A stretch of DNA of 64,000 nucleotides, taken from Corynebacterium kroppenstedtii DSM 44385 (lineage in GTDB: Bacteria; Actinomycetota; Actinomycetes; Mycobacteriales; Mycobacteriaceae). The translations under genes and the position numbers were made by a program. The notes below the pieces were generated by a model. It saw only the letters and a list, made by a program, of their open reading frames with translations. It was not told where the DNA came from and did not search any database. Of the stretch, positions 1 through 10,518 are shown in pieces (position 1 is the first letter of the stretch; every line of letters starts with the position of its first letter). The stretch covers positions 1,612,001 through 1,676,000 of the forward strand of contig NC_012704.1 in the NCBI RefSeq assembly GCF_000023145.1, read 5' to 3'.

Positions 1-1126
1 TGTCCGCCAATGTCGAGGAGTCGTAATTAACCTCGCCACGGCCAATGACCTGCCCCTTCGGGCCCACAATATCGACGATGTCACCCGCGGTGAAGTCCCC
101 ATCGGCACGACGAATACCAACAGCAAGAAGCGACGAGTGCTTTTCCGTCACGGCTTTCATCGCGCCGGCATCAAGGCGCAACGTGCCGCTGGCGTCGGCG
201 GCATACAGCGCCCAGAATTTCCATGCTGACAAGCGCTCTTCGCGTGGCCAGAACGCCGTTCCGACGTCCGCATCATTCAGCGCCGGGCCGATGTTAGCCG
301 TGGAGGTTAACAGCACCGGAACGCCAGCGCGCGAGGCCAACCGAGCAGCCGAAAGCTTTGAGGCCATGCCACCTGTCCCCAGTTTGCCGCCATCACCGGC
401 GGCGACTTCCTTCAAATCGTTGCCGCTCTTGACCTCAGGGACAAAGCGCGCCCCCGGCGAGGACGGGTTGCGGTCGTACAAACCATCCACATCGGACAGC
501 AACACCAACGCATCCGCAGAGACCAGGTGTGCGACCAGCGCGGCCAGGCGGTCGTTGTCGCCGAAGCGCATTTCCGAGGTCGCCACTGCATCGTTCTCGT
601 TAACAATGGGAACGACGTGCATCCGGCGAAGGCGATCAATCGTGCGCTGTGCGTTGCGAGCACGGTCACGACGCCCCGCGTCGGACTGTGTTAACAAAAC
701 CTGAGCGATGGGCCTGCCGTAGCGGGCGAACGTCCGCCCCCACTCTTGCGCCAACAGCACCTGGCCGACGGCGGCAGCTGCCTGTTTCGTCGCTAAGTCG
801 GTGGGTTTCGTCGGCAAGTTCAGTGGTTTCATGCCGCAGGCCACCGCGCCCGATGACACAACAATCACGTCACTGCCACGGGCCATGCGAGCCTCGAGCG
901 CATCGCAAATGCGGTCCATGGCCTCCGGGTACACGGCCCCGTTGTAATCCGTCAACGAGGAGGACCCAATCTTGACGACGATTTTCTTAGCGTCGGCGAT
1001 ACGCTCACGAACGGTGGATTCGTGGCCAGCGGCACGATCATCTATGCCCTGGTCGGGGTCCGGGAATTGGAATTCTTTGGCTGGAACAACCGGGCCTGGC
1101 ATATGTACGTGCACATCGTCACGCAT
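1..1126 (-). CDS. proB: Glutamate 5-kinase, 3' end cut by window edge
   Basis: Phosphorylates L-glutamate to glutamyl-5-phosphate with ATP, the first step of proline synthesis in the cytoplasm. The reading frame is open to base 1, so the C-terminus is missing. The amino-acid kinase core is visible in order: [32 protein letters not shown] and a [13 protein letters not shown] stretch, followed by the beginning of the PUA domain ([17 protein letters not shown]). I chose the ATG at 1126 because GAGGGAG lies five bases upstream. An in-frame ATG at 1315 (AGGA close upstream) would add 63 low-complexity residues. Even the shorter form carries about 40 extra residues before the conserved core. It lies downstream of obgE on the same strand, the usual order in this group. 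Confidence 0.93.
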   Translation of the reverse strand, partial: MRDDVHVHMPGPVVPAKEFQFPDPDQGIDDRAAGHESTVRERIADAKKIVVKIGSSSLTDYNGAVYPEAMDRICDALEARMARGSDVIVVSSGAVACGMKPLNLPTKPTDLATKQAAAAVGQVLLAQEWGRTFARYGRPIAQVLLTQSDAGRRDRARNAQRTIDRLRRMHVVPIVNENDAVATSEMRFGDNDRLAALVAHLVSADALVLLSDVDGLYDRNPSSPGARFVPEVKSGNDLKEVAAGDGGKLGTGGMASKLSAARLASRAGVPVLLTSTANIGPALNDADVGTAFWPREERLSAWKFWALYAADASGTLRLDAGAMKAVTEKHSSLLAVGIRRADGDFTAGDIVDIVGPKGQVIGRGEVNYDSSTLAD

Positions 1127-1549
1127 GGGTACTCCCTCAGGGGCAGGTGCGTCTGACTGGAAGTTCGAAGGGAGTTCGGCGCCGGGCTGGTGACCCGACA
1201 CTTCCTGGTCAGACGGTTGTGGATGGTCGGGTGCGACGTCGCTATCGGCGTTCGTGTGATCTGTCGGGTGATTAGTCGTTTGTTCAGGGGTCAGTGTCTG
1301 GGTAGAAGAAGGCATCGATCCTGATACATCAGATTGAGAACAGAAAAGTGATGAAGAGATGAGGGCATACGTCCTCTGCCGCTCATCAAGCACGCTATCC
1401 AGTATTAGCAAGAAAAGGAGGAACTGTCATATTCCATCCGACCGTTTTCGACGGTCTGCAGTGTCTTTTTCCTTGCATTTTGGCGGAAGATGTTGAGCGC
1501 GTCACAGCGCGCGCGGATCGGCCAATTCCCTTCCTCTACTCTTCGGTGT

Positions 1550-3091
1550 TTAGCCTTCCCATCGCTCGCGTGACGCTTCTTGTCCCAGGTCGTATTCATC
1601 AATAAGTCCACGACGAACCTGCGACGCCCGCTTACGCTCTTCCGCGGTACCACGATGGTTCTGTGACAAGCGCGCATCCGAACCACGACTATCCGGTGTG
1701 CGGTCGATACCCGCCGAGGTTGTCGGCTCCCACTCAAACGTGATGTCGCCAATAGTCACATCGCAGCCTGGCTCGGCGCCAGCATCAAAGAGAGCATCCT
1801 CCACACCGATTCGGGCCAGGCGATCAGCCAAGTACCCCACCGCTTCATCGTTCTCGAAGTCGGTCTGACGAATCCAGCGGTCGAGTTTCTTACCTTCGAC
1901 GATAAAGCCGCCGAGCTCATTGTCCGTGCCATTATCCGTGTGAACGACGAAATCCTCACCGGCGTTTTTCGCTGCGCTCTTGCGGCCCAGTTTTCCTCGA
2001 CGCTTGTCAACAGGCTCGGGCCGAAGAACCGCCACGGGCTCCTCGTCGACCGGATGCTCAGACCGATACTTCTTCACGATCTCCCATAAACCGAAACGAA
2101 GCTCGTCCAAGCCCTCGTGGGCGACCGACGAAATCGTGAAAATGGGCCACCCGAACTGTTCGAGAGACTCCTTCTCCAGCTCAGCCATATCACGTGCGTC
2201 AGGAACATCCATCTTCGTCAGAACAATGACACGCGGACGCTCACGCAAATCCCCCAGCCCCGTGTCATGATCCAACGCTGTTTGATACGCAGCTAACTCT
2301 TCTTCCAGCGCACGAATGTCATCGACCGGGTTGCGGTCAGCTTCCAGAGCCGCCGGATCAACCACATGGGCGATCACCGCACATCGTTCAATATGGCGCA
2401 GGAAATCCAACCCCAGGCCACGCCCTTCAGAAGCACCGGGGATCAAACCGGGGACATCCGCGATCGTGAAAGCGTCATTATCCACCATGACGACCCCGAG
2501 ATTCGGCGTCAGCGTCGTGAAGGGATAATCCGCAATCTTCGGCTTCGCAGCCGAGAGCACGCTGATCAGTGACGACTTCCCCGCCGAGGGGTAGCCCACC
2601 AGTCCAACGTCGGCAATGGACTTGAGTTCAAGGACGACGTCTTTTTCTTCACCTGGCTCGCCGAGGAGGGCAAAACCCGGCGCCCGGCGCGCCTTTGAAA
2701 CAAGGGCAGCGTTCCCCAGTCCCCCGTAGCCGCCCTCTGCGATGGTGAACCGCGTGCCGACGCCCATCAAATCCGCGACCACGGTGCCGTCGGGTTCCGT
2801 AACGACGGTGCCATCGGGAACGGGGAGGACCAGGTCTTCGCCCCGAGCTCCATTGCGGTTGTCACCAGCCCCATTGCCGCCACGGGTTGCCTTGATATGC
2901 GGGTGGAAGTGGAAGTCGACGAGCGTGTGAACCTGGTTGCTGACCTCCAGAATAACGTCACCGCCGTGGCCGCCATTGCCCCCATCGGGGCCGCCCAGGG
3001 GGACGAATTTCTCGCGGTGAATGGATGCGCACCCATGGCCGCCATCGCCAGCGCGGACATGCAGCACAACGCGGTCAACAAACTGAGGCAT
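1550..3091 (-). CDS. obgE: Obg-family GTPase ObgE/CgtA
   Basis: Essential ribosome-associated GTPase involved in 50S maturation and stress control. Of 513 residues, about 1-155 form the glycine-rich Obg fold (repeated GGNGG and GGHGG patterns). The G domain follows with G1 GYPSAGKS near 167, G3 DVPG near 212 and G4 TKMD. The C-terminal OCT domain (about 390-465, [13 protein letters not shown]) is followed by a charged tail of about 50 residues. The ATG at 3091 has AAGGA about nine bases upstream; an in-frame TTG three codons earlier is less likely. lysP lies between rpmA and obgE, so obgE is probably not simply co-transcribed with rplU-rpmA. Confidence 0.96.
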   Translation of the reverse strand: MPQFVDRVVLHVRAGDGGHGCASIHREKFVPLGGPDGGNGGHGGDVILEVSNQVHTLVDFHFHPHIKATRGGNGAGDNRNGARGEDLVLPVPDGTVVTEPDGTVVADLMGVGTRFTIAEGGYGGLGNAALVSKARRAPGFALLGEPGEEKDVVLELKSIADVGLVGYPSAGKSSLISVLSAAKPKIADYPFTTLTPNLGVVMVDNDAFTIADVPGLIPGASEGRGLGLDFLRHIERCAVIAHVVDPAALEADRNPVDDIRALEEELAAYQTALDHDTGLGDLRERPRVIVLTKMDVPDARDMAELEKESLEQFGWPIFTISSVAHEGLDELRFGLWEIVKKYRSEHPVDEEPVAVLRPEPVDKRRGKLGRKSAAKNAGEDFVVHTDNGTDNELGGFIVEGKKLDRWIRQTDFENDEAVGYLADRLARIGVEDALFDAGAEPGCDVTIGDITFEWEPTTSAGIDRTPDSRGSDARLSQNHRGTAEERKRASQVRRGLIDEYDLGQEASRERWEG

Positions 3092-3147
3092 GAATTCCAA
3101 TCCTTCCGTGAAACGGCTCGGGTGAGCCGGATCAAGCGCTGCCGATC

Positions 3148-4623
3148 TTACATCTGATGATGCCGGCTAATGTCGACATCGTCGAGGGGAACCATATGGG
3201 AGCGGGTGGAGAGCTTGTGCCCCACCCACAACGCAATGAACAGCGGTAGGCCGATATATGAGGACAGAATGGTAGAGAAACTAGACCAATCAAAGAGGGC
3301 TTGGTAATTCTGCCCGATAATCACCACTGCGCACATCACCAGCGCAACAATCGGCCCAGCGGGGAACCAGCGAGCACGATAGGGCAGATCAGCGGGGTCA
3401 TTCCCTTGAGCGATATAGGCGCGTCGGAAACGATAATGGCTCCACGCAATCGACATCCACGCTAAGAAACCGGCTAGACCCGACGCGTTAACCAGCCACT
3501 CGTATGCTGCGCCCTCCCCAATCAACGAGGTGAGGAAACACAGCAATCCCACCGCCGTGGTGGCAAAGAGTGCCGGCCGGGGCACACCACGTTTCGATGT
3601 TTTTGCGAAGATGCGCGGTGCGACCCCATCCTTCGCCATCGCATACAGCATTCGTGTCGACGCGTACAGGCCGGAGTTTCCCGCCGACAAAATCGAGGTC
3701 AAGATGACCGCGTTCATGATGGTCGCAGCGGCAAGAACACCCGCATTTTGGAACACCAAGGTGAAGGGTGAAACCGAAATATTGTCGACGTCGGACCGAA
3801 GGAGGTTGGGGTTGGTGTACGGGATGAGGAACCCAATGACCGCAATCGCGCCGATGTAGAAAAGCATGATTCGGATGAACACGCTGCGGATAGCGCGGGG
3901 AATGTCTTTATCCGGGTTTCGTGATTCACCGGCCGCGACCCCGACGAGCTCCGTGCCTTGGAATGAGAATCCGGCGATCATGAAGACGTTGAGGATGCCT
4001 AGGAATCCGGCTTTGAATGGTGCTTCGCCGTGGGTCCAGTTGGAGAATCCTGGGGATTTTCCACCAAAGATCCCGGCGATCATGAGCACGCCTATGCCCA
4101 GGAATACGATCACCGCAACAACTTTGATGAGCGCGAACCAGAATTCGCCTTCCCCATATCCCTTGACGGAGGCGATATTCAGCGAAAAGAGGAGCGCGAG
4201 GAATATCGCGGACCACACCCAACCCGGCGTCGAGGGAAACCAAAATTTCATGACCAGGGCTGCCGCTACTAGCTCTGCCGCTACAGTGATCGCCCAGTTG
4301 AACCAGTAGTTCCAGCCTGTGGCGAAACCGAAGGACGGAGACACGTAGGTGCGGGCATAGTGCGCGAAGGCCCCCGACACCGGTGAATATGTCGCCATTT
4401 CCCCCAGTGACTGCATCAGCAGGAACACCATGAGGCCGATAGCACCGTAGGCGACGAGGGCACCGCCGGGGCCGGCGTCGGCAATGGTGGCACCCGAAGC
4501 GACGAAGAGCCCGGTACCGATGGCGCCGCCGATGGCGATCATGTTCATGTGCCGCGATTCCAACCCGCGATCCAGAGATTCGCTGTGAGGGGTTGTGGTG
4601 CTAGTCCGGCTGTGGTGGCTCAC
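3148..4623 (-). CDS. lysP: Lysine-specific permease (APC superfamily)
   Basis: Inner-membrane amino-acid/proton symporter of 491 residues with about 12 hydrophobic segments. From memory it resembles E. coli LysP along its whole length: [17 protein letters not shown] near the N-terminus, [41 protein letters not shown] and SHYRFRRAY. This supports lysine as substrate rather than a generic aromatic-acid or GABA call. I chose a GTG start at 4623 because GAGGGAG lies five bases upstream; the upstream extension in frame reads as proline-rich non-coding sequence. The gene sits between rpmA and obgE, which are normally adjacent, so it looks inserted. An AT-rich AATAAT just after the rpmA terminator could be its -10. 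Confidence 0.85.
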   Translation of the reverse strand: MSHHSRTSTTTPHSESLDRGLESRHMNMIAIGGAIGTGLFVASGATIADAGPGGALVAYGAIGLMVFLLMQSLGEMATYSPVSGAFAHYARTYVSPSFGFATGWNYWFNWAITVAAELVAAALVMKFWFPSTPGWVWSAIFLALLFSLNIASVKGYGEGEFWFALIKVVAVIVFLGIGVLMIAGIFGGKSPGFSNWTHGEAPFKAGFLGILNVFMIAGFSFQGTELVGVAAGESRNPDKDIPRAIRSVFIRIMLFYIGAIAVIGFLIPYTNPNLLRSDVDNISVSPFTLVFQNAGVLAAATIMNAVILTSILSAGNSGLYASTRMLYAMAKDGVAPRIFAKTSKRGVPRPALFATTAVGLLCFLTSLIGEGAAYEWLVNASGLAGFLAWMSIAWSHYRFRRAYIAQGNDPADLPYRARWFPAGPIVALVMCAVVIIGQNYQALFDWSSFSTILSSYIGLPLFIALWVGHKLSTRSHMVPLDDVDISRHHQM

Positions 4624-4701
4624 GAGTTCTCCCTCAACATCGTTGGGGTTGGGGTGGGGTGGGAATGCTTGGCATACCTGCCAGGTCATTATTCCACATA
4701 T

Positions 4702-4740
4702 AAAAAGAACTCCCCCGGGCGATAAGACGCCGGAGGAGCT
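4702..4740 (-). terminator. Intrinsic terminator after rpmA
   Basis: On the minus strand a stem of about 11 pairs with one bulge (CTCCTCCGGCG against CGCCCGGGGGAG, loop TCTTAT) is followed by TTCTTTTT. It lies 15 bases after the rpmA stop and separates rplU-rpmA from lysP. Confidence 0.85.
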
Positions 4741-4754
4741 GCGGAGACGGCGAA

Positions 4755-5030
4755 CTAGGCCTTGGCGGGCTCAGCTTCGACGTTCTCGACGATATTGACG
4801 GTGCGACGGTTACGCTTGCGAGCGAACTGAACTGCACCTGCTTTCAGGGCGAAGAGAGTGTCGTCGCCACCACGGCCGACGTTTTCGCCGGGGTGGAATG
4901 AGGTACCACGCTGGCGAACAAGAATCTCGCCCGCCTTGACCTGCTGGCCACCGAAGCGCTTCACGCCGAGGCGCTTTGACTCTGAATCGCGACCGTTGTT
5001 TGAGCTGGCCGCACCTTTCTTGTGTGCCAT
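4755..5030 (-). CDS. rpmA: 50S ribosomal protein L27
   Basis: Ribosomal protein of the peptidyl-transferase region, 91 residues. It begins [19 protein letters not shown] and contains the family signature [15 protein letters not shown]. There is no N-terminal cleavable extension of the Firmicutes type. The start has AAGGAGGG upstream. It follows rplU after 74 bases in the same direction and is closed by a strong terminator. Confidence 0.98.
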   Translation of the reverse strand: MAHKKGAASSNNGRDSESKRLGVKRFGGQQVKAGEILVRQRGTSFHPGENVGRGGDDTLFALKAGAVQFARKRNRRTVNIVENVEAEPAKA

Positions 5031-5104
5031 TGGTTGATTTCCCTCCTTGGAAAAACTCGGGCACGTGGCAGCTGTGGGTGATGAACCCGCAGCGGCCGCG
5101 AGAC

Positions 5105-5407
5105 TTACTTGATGCCGGTGATCTTCACAACGGTCAACGGCTGGCGATGCCCGTGGCGACGCTTGTATCCGGTCTTGTTCCTGTAATGCATGTTGCGGAT
5201 CTTCGGGCCCTTGGTGTGCTCGACGATCTCGGCGTTCACTGCCACTGAGGACAGATCATCACCTGAGGTGATTGAGGCACCGTCGACGAGCAAAACCGGG
5301 GAGAGAGCCACGGACGAACCCGGCTCACCCTCGATCTTCTCGACCTTGACGAGGTCACCTTCAGCAACCTTGTACTGCTTTCCGCCGGTCTTGACGATCG
5401 CGTACAT
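5105..5407 (-). CDS. rplU: 50S ribosomal protein L21
   Basis: Binds 23S rRNA; 100 residues beginning [14 protein letters not shown] and ending in the basic [10 protein letters not shown] region typical of the family. First gene of the rplU-rpmA pair. The 253-base gap upstream, after the rne stop, has room for its own promoter and a leader; a short hairpin (AAGGG/CCCTCTT) overlaps the ribosome-binding region. Confidence 0.98.
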   Translation of the reverse strand: MYAIVKTGGKQYKVAEGDLVKVEKIEGEPGSSVALSPVLLVDGASITSGDDLSSVAVNAEIVEHTKGPKIRNMHYRNKTGYKRRHGHRQPLTVVKITGIK

Positions 5408-5660
5408 AAGAGGGCTACCCCTTTTTATTTTTCGCTCGGCTCAGGGCTAATCACCCTGACTGGACTATTAACGTGTTCGCGGCATGAGACATGAACGGTT
5501 GCCCGGGCGCATTCATGAGCACACACGGGCCTAGACAGTCGGCCTGCGAACAGCGACTGCTCAAGACTACCCGGTCACCGATGGATAACAAAACCGTCTA
5601 TATCATTGTTACCAGTGTGAAACGAATCGACGTTTTTTCCCGGGCGCCTGAAACTACCGA

Positions 5661-8600
5661 TCACTTCTTCGTGGAGGCTCTCCGCCGCGCACGACGTCGG
5701 CCATTCTTGCGGGCGGATGACCCACTGTGAGAGTCGTTTTCCCGCTTGTCGGCGTGCTCTGACCGGTTTTCGGCCGATGACTTATCCGACTGTTTCTGGT
5801 CTGACGCGTTGGACGAACCACGTCCCGTTTTACCGGTTTTACCGTCTGAATAGTTTTCCTTCTCCGGCGGTACATCGGACCGGGAGTTTCCACGAGTAGC
5901 TCGCCGACGCCGTGGCGACCGGTCGAACTGTCGTTGTGCCTCCTCATACGTCTCCTCGTGCTGGGACGAGGTGTCTGCTGAGGAGGATTTCTTCCCTCGG
6001 GACCGTGACGATGAGTCTCCTGAATCCTTCGAGCGAGATTTGGTTCGGGACGCATCCTTAGTCTGGTGCTCGTCCTTGGCGTGAGAGTCGTCCTCATTGC
6101 GGGACTTCGATTGCGACGACGATGCTGCCTTCTTCGCCTGCGACGCACTCCGGCGGGTCGCGTGACGACGACCACGCTGCTTCTTACCGCGTGTGGTCTT
6201 GTCGCCGCTCCCCTTGTCCGCGTCAGCGTCAGGATGGTGAGCAGTTTCCTCGTCACGCTTCGTCGCGTTTTCCGGCGGGTTTGTCTTCGCACCATCGGAC
6301 TCTGTGTGGTCCGCCTTTACCTGCTCCTCATGCTGAGAACGCGATGAGCGTGTTGTTTTACGACGCCGCCGGCGACGAGGACGCCCATCCTTGTCACCAG
6401 AAGATCCATTATCGCCAGCCGAAGCATTATCTGCGTCGTCGCCACCACTCCGAGAGTCTTGCGCAGCTGGGAGATAATCAGCGCCACTGGGCTCATCGGG
6501 ATCTTCATCGTCGGCAAGAATTACTGCAGCTGCAGCGATTTCCTCGATGGAGCGCCGACGCGTGGTCGCCTCCTCAGAGTCGCCCTGTTTTTCAGAATGA
6601 CCCTGCTTCCCAGAACCGCCCTTCCCAGCATGGTCCTTCTTAGAACGGCCGCCTCCAGAGCGACCACCCTTAGAGCGGTCGTTCTTGGAATCGCCTGACG
6701 TGGAATCACTCGACGTATCGTCCGCGTGATCGTCGGTGTCGTCGTCAAACGAGTACTCGGGCAGGTCATTGTCGACATTGTCCTGAAGTGCCGCGCTATC
6801 GTCGTCCGATTCATCATCATCCGTGCTGCTCAACAGGATGGGATCGTCGTGGACAATGAACCCACGGCCATGACACTCACTACATGGCGTCGAGAAGGTT
6901 TCAACCAAGCCTTTGCCCAGCCGCTTGCGGGTGATCTGCACGAGACCCAGGGACGTCACTTCACCCAGCTGATGGCGGGTTCGGTCCTTGGCCAGGGCTT
7001 CACTGAGCCGGCGGAGCACCAGTTCCTGGTTTTCTTCCAGCACCATATCGATGAAGTCAACGACGATCATGCCGCCGATATCACGCAACCGCATCTGACG
7101 GACGATCTCGTCGGCGGCTTCGAGGTTGTTGCGGGTCACGGTTTCTTCGAGGCTGCCACTCGAGCCGGTGAAACGGCCGGTGTTGACGTCAATGACCGTC
7201 ATGGCCTCGGTCTTCTCAATGACAAGCGTGCCTCCGGACGGAAGGAACACCACGCGGTCCAGCGCTTGTTTCAGTTGCTTATCAATCCCCCAGTGGCCGA
7301 ACGCGTCCTGCCCATCATGGTCCTGACGCTCGTACTTCGACAATTTCTCTTCCAGGTCCGGCGCAATCCGGTGGATGTACGACGACACCATCGACCACGA
7401 GCGGCCCCCGTCGACAATAAGCTCATCGAAGTCCTCATTGAAGAGGTCACGCACAACCTTGACCAGCAGGTTTGGCTCTTCATGCAGTGTTTGTGGGCCG
7501 TCAAAGTGCGGCTTCGATCCCTTCTTGCCGCCCTTCGAATTCTTCTTCCCGGAACCTTTCCCAGAGGAAGCCTGCGAGCCCGGCAAAGTACGGAGCTCGT
7601 CAGCCTTCTCAAGGATCGTGTCCCACACATTCTGCTGCCGACGAACATCACGAGCGATGTCCTCGGTATCGACGCCCTCCGCGGCCGTGCGGATAATCGC
7701 ACCACCCTCATCAGGCAAAATGCCGGAAACCGCTTTCTTCAAACGCTTCCGCTCAGGCTCCGGCAGCTTACGCGATACCCCGTGCGCACGCCCCTCGGGC
7801 ACGTACACCAGGTACCGACCGGCCAGCGAAATGTGGCTGGTGAGCCGCGGCCCCTTGTGCCCGACGGAATCCTTCGTGACCTGAACCAAAATCGGATCGC
7901 CCGGCTTGAGCGCTTTTTCAATCTTCCGCTGGCGACCAGTGTGCCGAGTGTGCCGCCAATCAATGTCTCCGGAGTAGATCACACCGTTGCGGTCGGTTCC
8001 GATATCGACAAACGCAGCTTCCATGCTGGCCAAGACGTTTTGGACACGCCCCAAGTAAATATTGCCGACGAGGGTACGCGTGCGTTCCGACGTCACGAAG
8101 TGCTCGACCAGCTGATCGTCTTCCATGATGGCGACTTGCGTGACTTTTCCGGAGCCGTCGGATCGCACTGAATCGCGAACGATCATCCGGCGGTGAACGG
8201 CATCCCGGCGCGCCTGGAACTCAGCCGTGCTGATGGTCTGGTGTTTGTCGCGCTTGTTTTCTTCGCGACGCTTCCGCGCAGCCGCAGCACGTGTAGAGCC
8301 CTTGATCTTGGTGGGCTCATCGGACTTCGGCGACTCCTGTTTCCCCTCGCCGGAGCCATCACCGTTGCCCGAGGAGTTGTTGCCCGAGGAACGCCCCTTC
8401 TTGTTCTTGTCCTTACGTTTGTTGGAGTCGTGCTTGTTTGAGTCGTGCTTGGTGTCTTTCTTGTCCCCCGATTTGCCCTTATCGCTGCTCTTCTTCGACC
8501 GCTTCGACGACGAACCACGCTCATCGTCCGAGGTGTCGTCCTCATTGTGGTCTTTGGAGTTTCGAGATTTCGGCGACTCGTCGACGTTCTTCTTGCCCCG

Positions 8601-9437
8601 GCCACGGCGACCCCGGCGGCGTCGATATGACGGTGAGTCGTCATTATCCTCATTGTCGACGTCCGATGTCTCCTCTGTGTCCTCTGACGATTCACCATCG
8701 GACGTGGAAGAATCACCTGAATTGTCGCGGGATTCCGTCGACTCCGTGGCGACCGGCGTGGGCGCCATGAAAATCGGAGTCGGAATGGAAATATGATTCG
8801 TTTCCTGGTCCTCAGCGGTGTCGGAGCTCTCAGTTTCTAGCTCTTCGGCGTCTCGCGTCTCAGTCTCAGTCTTTTCCGCCTCGGACTTATCGACGTTGGC
8901 TTCCCCAGCATCAGCGTCCTCTGCCTCGGACTTATCTTCCTCAGGTGTCTCCGCTTCAGGGGTAACCTTCTCAACCTCGGCCTTGCCGACGTCGGCACGC
9001 TCAGCCTTATCCGACTCAGTCTTATCCGCCTGCCCCTTATCGGTATCAGCGTTCTGAGAGTCGGCATCACGCGCGTGATCGGAGCCGTCTTTCTCTGCAG
9101 CTTGTACTCGGTCGCGGAATTCGGCCACTTGTTCACGAGTGACGGTCGATTGCGCACTGCGGACGGTGATTCCGACGGCACCGAGGAGGGCAATAACTTC
9201 TTTGCTCGTGTGCCCGATGAGTTTCGCTAACTGATGAACGCGTGTTTTCGCGGCGAGGTCACGCTCGTCGAGGGAAGAGATAACTGCTTTTGTCCCAGCA
9301 GATAGGGCACTTAATTCGGTCACCATCTCGGCGTGGGCCGCTCGGGACGCCCGAGCATTCCTCGACTTCGATTGTGATGATGTGTTTGTCGTTCGTTTTG
9401 CCGAACGTCGACGGGGTGTACGGCTTGTGTCAGCCAC
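5661..9437 (-). CDS. rne: Ribonuclease E/G, large actinobacterial form
   Basis: Endoribonuclease for mRNA decay and rRNA/tRNA processing. The 1258 residues divide as follows. Residues 65-112 resemble the IF2 N-terminal module (RVHQLAKLIGHTSKEVIALL). About 115-400 is an acidic and then basic low-complexity arm. The S1 domain begins near 450 (LVGNIYLGRVQNVL). The DNase I-like catalytic part includes IDVNTGRFTG near 748. A zinc-link CSECHGRG lies near 850. About 870-1258 is a Ser/Arg/Lys/Asp-rich tail of the kind used as an RNA- or protein-binding scaffold. The start is GTG with AAAGGAG upstream. A 480-base structured leader precedes it. The tail's nucleotide sequence throws up long spurious ORFs on the other strand. 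Confidence 0.96.
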   Translation of the reverse strand: MADTSRTPRRRSAKRTTNTSSQSKSRNARASRAAHAEMVTELSALSAGTKAVISSLDERDLAAKTRVHQLAKLIGHTSKEVIALLGAVGITVRSAQSTVTREQVAEFRDRVQAAEKDGSDHARDADSQNADTDKGQADKTESDKAERADVGKAEVEKVTPEAETPEEDKSEAEDADAGEANVDKSEAEKTETETRDAEELETESSDTAEDQETNHISIPTPIFMAPTPVATESTESRDNSGDSSTSDGESSEDTEETSDVDNEDNDDSPSYRRRRGRRGRGKKNVDESPKSRNSKDHNEDDTSDDERGSSSKRSKKSSDKGKSGDKKDTKHDSNKHDSNKRKDKNKKGRSSGNNSSGNGDGSGEGKQESPKSDEPTKIKGSTRAAAARKRREENKRDKHQTISTAEFQARRDAVHRRMIVRDSVRSDGSGKVTQVAIMEDDQLVEHFVTSERTRTLVGNIYLGRVQNVLASMEAAFVDIGTDRNGVIYSGDIDWRHTRHTGRQRKIEKALKPGDPILVQVTKDSVGHKGPRLTSHISLAGRYLVYVPEGRAHGVSRKLPEPERKRLKKAVSGILPDEGGAIIRTAAEGVDTEDIARDVRRQQNVWDTILEKADELRTLPGSQASSGKGSGKKNSKGGKKGSKPHFDGPQTLHEEPNLLVKVVRDLFNEDFDELIVDGGRSWSMVSSYIHRIAPDLEEKLSKYERQDHDGQDAFGHWGIDKQLKQALDRVVFLPSGGTLVIEKTEAMTVIDVNTGRFTGSSGSLEETVTRNNLEAADEIVRQMRLRDIGGMIVVDFIDMVLEENQELVLRRLSEALAKDRTRHQLGEVTSLGLVQITRKRLGKGLVETFSTPCSECHGRGFIVHDDPILLSSTDDDESDDDSAALQDNVDNDLPEYSFDDDTDDHADDTSSDSTSGDSKNDRSKGGRSGGGRSKKDHAGKGGSGKQGHSEKQGDSEEATTRRRSIEEIAAAAVILADDEDPDEPSGADYLPAAQDSRSGGDDADNASAGDNGSSGDKDGRPRRRRRRKTTRSSRSQHEEQVKADHTESDGAKTNPPENATKRDEETAHHPDADADKGSGDKTTRGKKQRGRRHATRRSASQAKKAASSSQSKSRNEDDSHAKDEHQTKDASRTKSRSKDSGDSSSRSRGKKSSSADTSSQHEETYEEAQRQFDRSPRRRRATRGNSRSDVPPEKENYSDGKTGKTGRGSSNASDQKQSDKSSAENRSEHADKRENDSHSGSSARKNGRRRARRRASTKK

Positions 9438-9919
9438 AATTCTCCTTTAGCAGCACCGCAGTGGTCGCGCCCCAGATAGTGGCACGGGCCGGTGGTCCAG
9501 TCCGTCATGCGCACGATGGCTTACTCATTCCGAGCGACGTCTGCTCGGCACCACCGAACACTGACTAGCACAGTGCGTGTATAAATCCGGCTGGACAGCG
9601 TGTGCAGTGCGGTTCTTTTGTCATGGTAAAGCTTGCTGGCGGAACAGAAACGGGGGCGCAGCTTGCAGCTATCTTCTAAAAGCTCGCGGTTATGAACACC
9701 GGGGTAATAGAGCAATCTCGGACGGCCCCTCGCTGTTAAACGACACACATGGGGCACACAATGTGCGGTCATGCGCTGCAGCGCAGCTTCGCCCGTCTGC
9801 ATTCCGAATATTATTTTGTCATAGGCGGACCGGAGGGCGGCGGATCAGCAGCCCTCGCCCACTACAATTCCCCGCACAACCAGGCCATATACCTGGGCTA
9901 ACGGAGTGTCGTTATCGTT
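9438..9919 (-). other. Long non-coding leader upstream of rne
   Basis: No supported gene lies in these 480 bases between the ndk 3' hairpin and rne. Read in the rne direction they contain a GAGGGC/GCCCTC hairpin around 9835-9858, an AT-rich AATAATATT at about 9807-9815 that could hold a -10 element, a perfect 14-base palindrome (9772-9785, TGCGCTGCAGCGCA) and several weaker inverted repeats. A long rne 5' UTR used for feedback control is known from E. coli; that this leader works the same way is inference. Confidence 0.4.
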
Positions 9920-9966
9920 CCCGCACCGTCAACATGCGATCATTCGCCATGTGGTCATCGTGCGGG
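9920..9966 (-). other. Hairpin downstream of ndk
   Basis: CCCGCAC (9920-9926) pairs with GTGCGGG (9960-9966). An inner ACATG/CATGT pair stacks inside it. It starts 13 bases after the ndk stop and lacks a clear U-run, so it may be a 3'-end protecting hairpin or a weak terminator. Confidence 0.45.
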
Positions 9967-9978
9967 TTCGATAAGAAT

Positions 9979-10389
9979 TTAAAGGTTCGGGAACCAGATG
10001 CCGATTTCACGTTCTGCCGATTCCGGCGAGTCCGAACCATGAACGACATTGGCATCAACGTCGAGCGCGAAATCCCCACGGATGCTCCCCGGCGTCGCTT
10101 TCTTCACAGGGTCGGTACCCCCAGCGAGCTGCCGCCAAGCCTCGATAGCGTGTGGGCCTTCGACAACTCCAGCAACGAGCGGCCCCGATGTGATGAATTC
10201 AATAAGGTCTTTGAAGAACGGCTTGTCTTTGTGCTCTTCGTAGTGCTTTTCCGCGGTTTCCCGGTCTGCCACGCGCAGATCCAGGGCGGAGAATGTGAGC
10301 CCCTTACGCTCGATACGGGCGAGAATCTCTCCTACGAGGCCTCGTTTGACTGCGTCGGGCTTAATCAGAATGAGGGTACGTTCAGACAT
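9979..10389 (-). CDS. ndk: Nucleoside diphosphate kinase
   Basis: Transfers the terminal phosphate from ATP to other NDPs through a phospho-histidine. The 136 residues begin [14 protein letters not shown]. The active-site histidine is in NVVHGSDS, and RGDFA and the C-terminal IGIWFPNL are conserved. An in-frame ATG six codons upstream is less likely because TACAAT (10396-10401) lies six bases before the chosen ATG, suggesting a leaderless transcript. In this group ndk usually follows the DUF4233 gene; here an ABC-transporter pair separates them. Confidence 0.96.
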   Translation of the reverse strand: MSERTLILIKPDAVKRGLVGEILARIERKGLTFSALDLRVADRETAEKHYEEHKDKPFFKDLIEFITSGPLVAGVVEGPHAIEAWRQLAGGTDPVKKATPGSIRGDFALDVDANVVHGSDSPESAEREIGIWFPNL

Positions 10390-10395
10390 ACCATC

Positions 10396-10401
10396 ATTGT
10401 A
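10396..10401 (-). promoter_or_regulatory. Putative -10 of ndk (leaderless)
   Basis: TACAAT ends six bases before the ndk ATG, the spacing expected when transcription starts on the first base of the start codon. There is no Shine-Dalgarno sequence in between. Confidence 0.5.
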
Positions 10402-10518
10402 AGTCATGAATCGCCTACGCTTGAAAGGCTTAGCAAAGCGTCTTGCACAGAGAGAGCCACTTGCCCACGGAATAGCCGAACAGCATTGGGGCGGTCGAAC
10501 GGCATTAGGTTGCTCGGC

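Noticed and set aside
1440..1456. GACCGT/ACGGTC hairpin between obgE and proB
   Set aside because: No U-run follows in the direction of transcription; too short to call a terminator.
6726..8171. 481-residue open frame on the plus strand
   Set aside because: It runs antisense through the conserved S1 and catalytic parts of rne; composition is that of a reverse-strand shadow and no family is recognisable.
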